From Corticium candelabrum (lineage: Eukaryota > Porifera > Homoscleromorpha > Homosclerophorida > Plakinidae), in the NCBI RefSeq assembly GCF_963422355.1, contig NC_085095.1, positions 6,267,327-6,331,326 of the forward strand: 64,000 nucleotides of DNA, written 5' to 3'. Both the position numbers and the translations under genes were made by a program. The notes below the pieces were generated by a model. It was given only the letters and a program-made list of their open reading frames with translations, was not told where the DNA came from and did not search any database. Positions 63,600 to 64,000 of this stretch are shown here, one piece after another (positions within the stretch are counted from its first letter, which is position 1; each line of letters begins with the position of its first letter).

Positions 63600-63929
63600 C
63601 TATAGCAAGTGAACGAACGATAGATGAGTGATACACAGATAGGCAAATTGACTTCCACACTCTGTTTAATATATATATATTTTAATATATTTATTTTTAA
63701 TTGTTTAATATATTTATTTTTAATTGTTTAATATATTAATTTCTATTTATAATTTTTGTCAATAAAATGGTTAATTATTATATAATTATTCTCTAAATAT
63801 TCACATCATATTTTCTAAATTGTTTAATACGTTTGTATATTAATATTTAAAGTTTTAATAATTTAGTTAACTAAATTATTTATATATATGTTAACGCATG
63901 GTAGGGAGACGATATCCAGTTTATTGACC

Positions 63930-64000
63930 GAGGTCTTGAGGGGCTTCCCGAGATAATTAGCCGAGGCTAATTATCGAGGAGAAAGCCCCGAAAAGACCAA
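63930..64000. mobile_element. Palindromic sequence at the window edge
   Basis: GGTCTT...GGGGCTT...ATAATTAGCC pairs with GGCTAATTAT...AAGCCCC...AAGACC with only a few central bases. It looks like the hairpin of a foldback MITE or a transposon end. Because the window ends here the element cannot be delimited. Confidence 0.45.

Overview
This 64 kb window is nuclear DNA of an animal. Protein-coding genes have many short exons with canonical GT-AG (and some GC-AG) introns, there are no operons, and the recognisable genes are animal orthologues (ISCU, RPL13A, Ashwin, TTK/MPS1, CDC40/PRP17). Tiny introns, many CA/TG and CAGA/TCTG microsatellites, tRNA-derived SINEs, Ty3/gypsy elements, foldback MITEs and fragments of a protein-primed type B DNA polymerase suggest an early-branching marine invertebrate. 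A sponge is my best guess, at low confidence.

Layout. 1-6130: decayed Polinton-like DNA polymerase B sequence split by a degenerate gypsy element with very short LTRs. 6131-8977: gene-free, with small DNA transposons. 9097-38397: a minus-strand tandem family of three related genes (A 9097-11609, B 20904-27236, C 29574-38397). Its layout is a small CCHC zinc finger, a two-exon beta-sandwich domain resembling the AMPK-beta/CBM48 glycogen-binding module, a long coiled coil and, in C only, a C-terminal CAP-Gly domain. A is a truncated copy with an in-frame stop, B ends without CAP-Gly, and C is intact (1341 codons by my exon model). Between A and B lie a second gypsy element (12820-19071) and a partial MFS transporter exon (19633-20472, plus).

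38398-64000 is a dense housekeeping block. Gene C and ISCU (38679-42000, plus) are divergent, as are RPL13A (42820-44561, minus) and Ashwin (44651-45258, plus, start codons 89 bp apart). TTK (45811-61442, plus, 13 exons) converges on CDC40 (61602 to beyond the right half of the window, minus; only its C-terminal propeller exons are seen). TTK is spread over 15.6 kb because its introns are full of microsatellites and retroposon and MULE-like insertions.

The exon models for C, B, ISCU, RPL13A, Ashwin and TTK each sum to an exact multiple of three, with consistent phases at every junction, which is the main internal check on them. The most unusual items are the CBM48-like/coiled-coil/CAP-Gly family, a family of Mutator-like foldback elements with 10-bp target duplications (one carrying a RecQ-like helicase fragment), and SINEs that always sit inside TG microsatellites in the same orientation.
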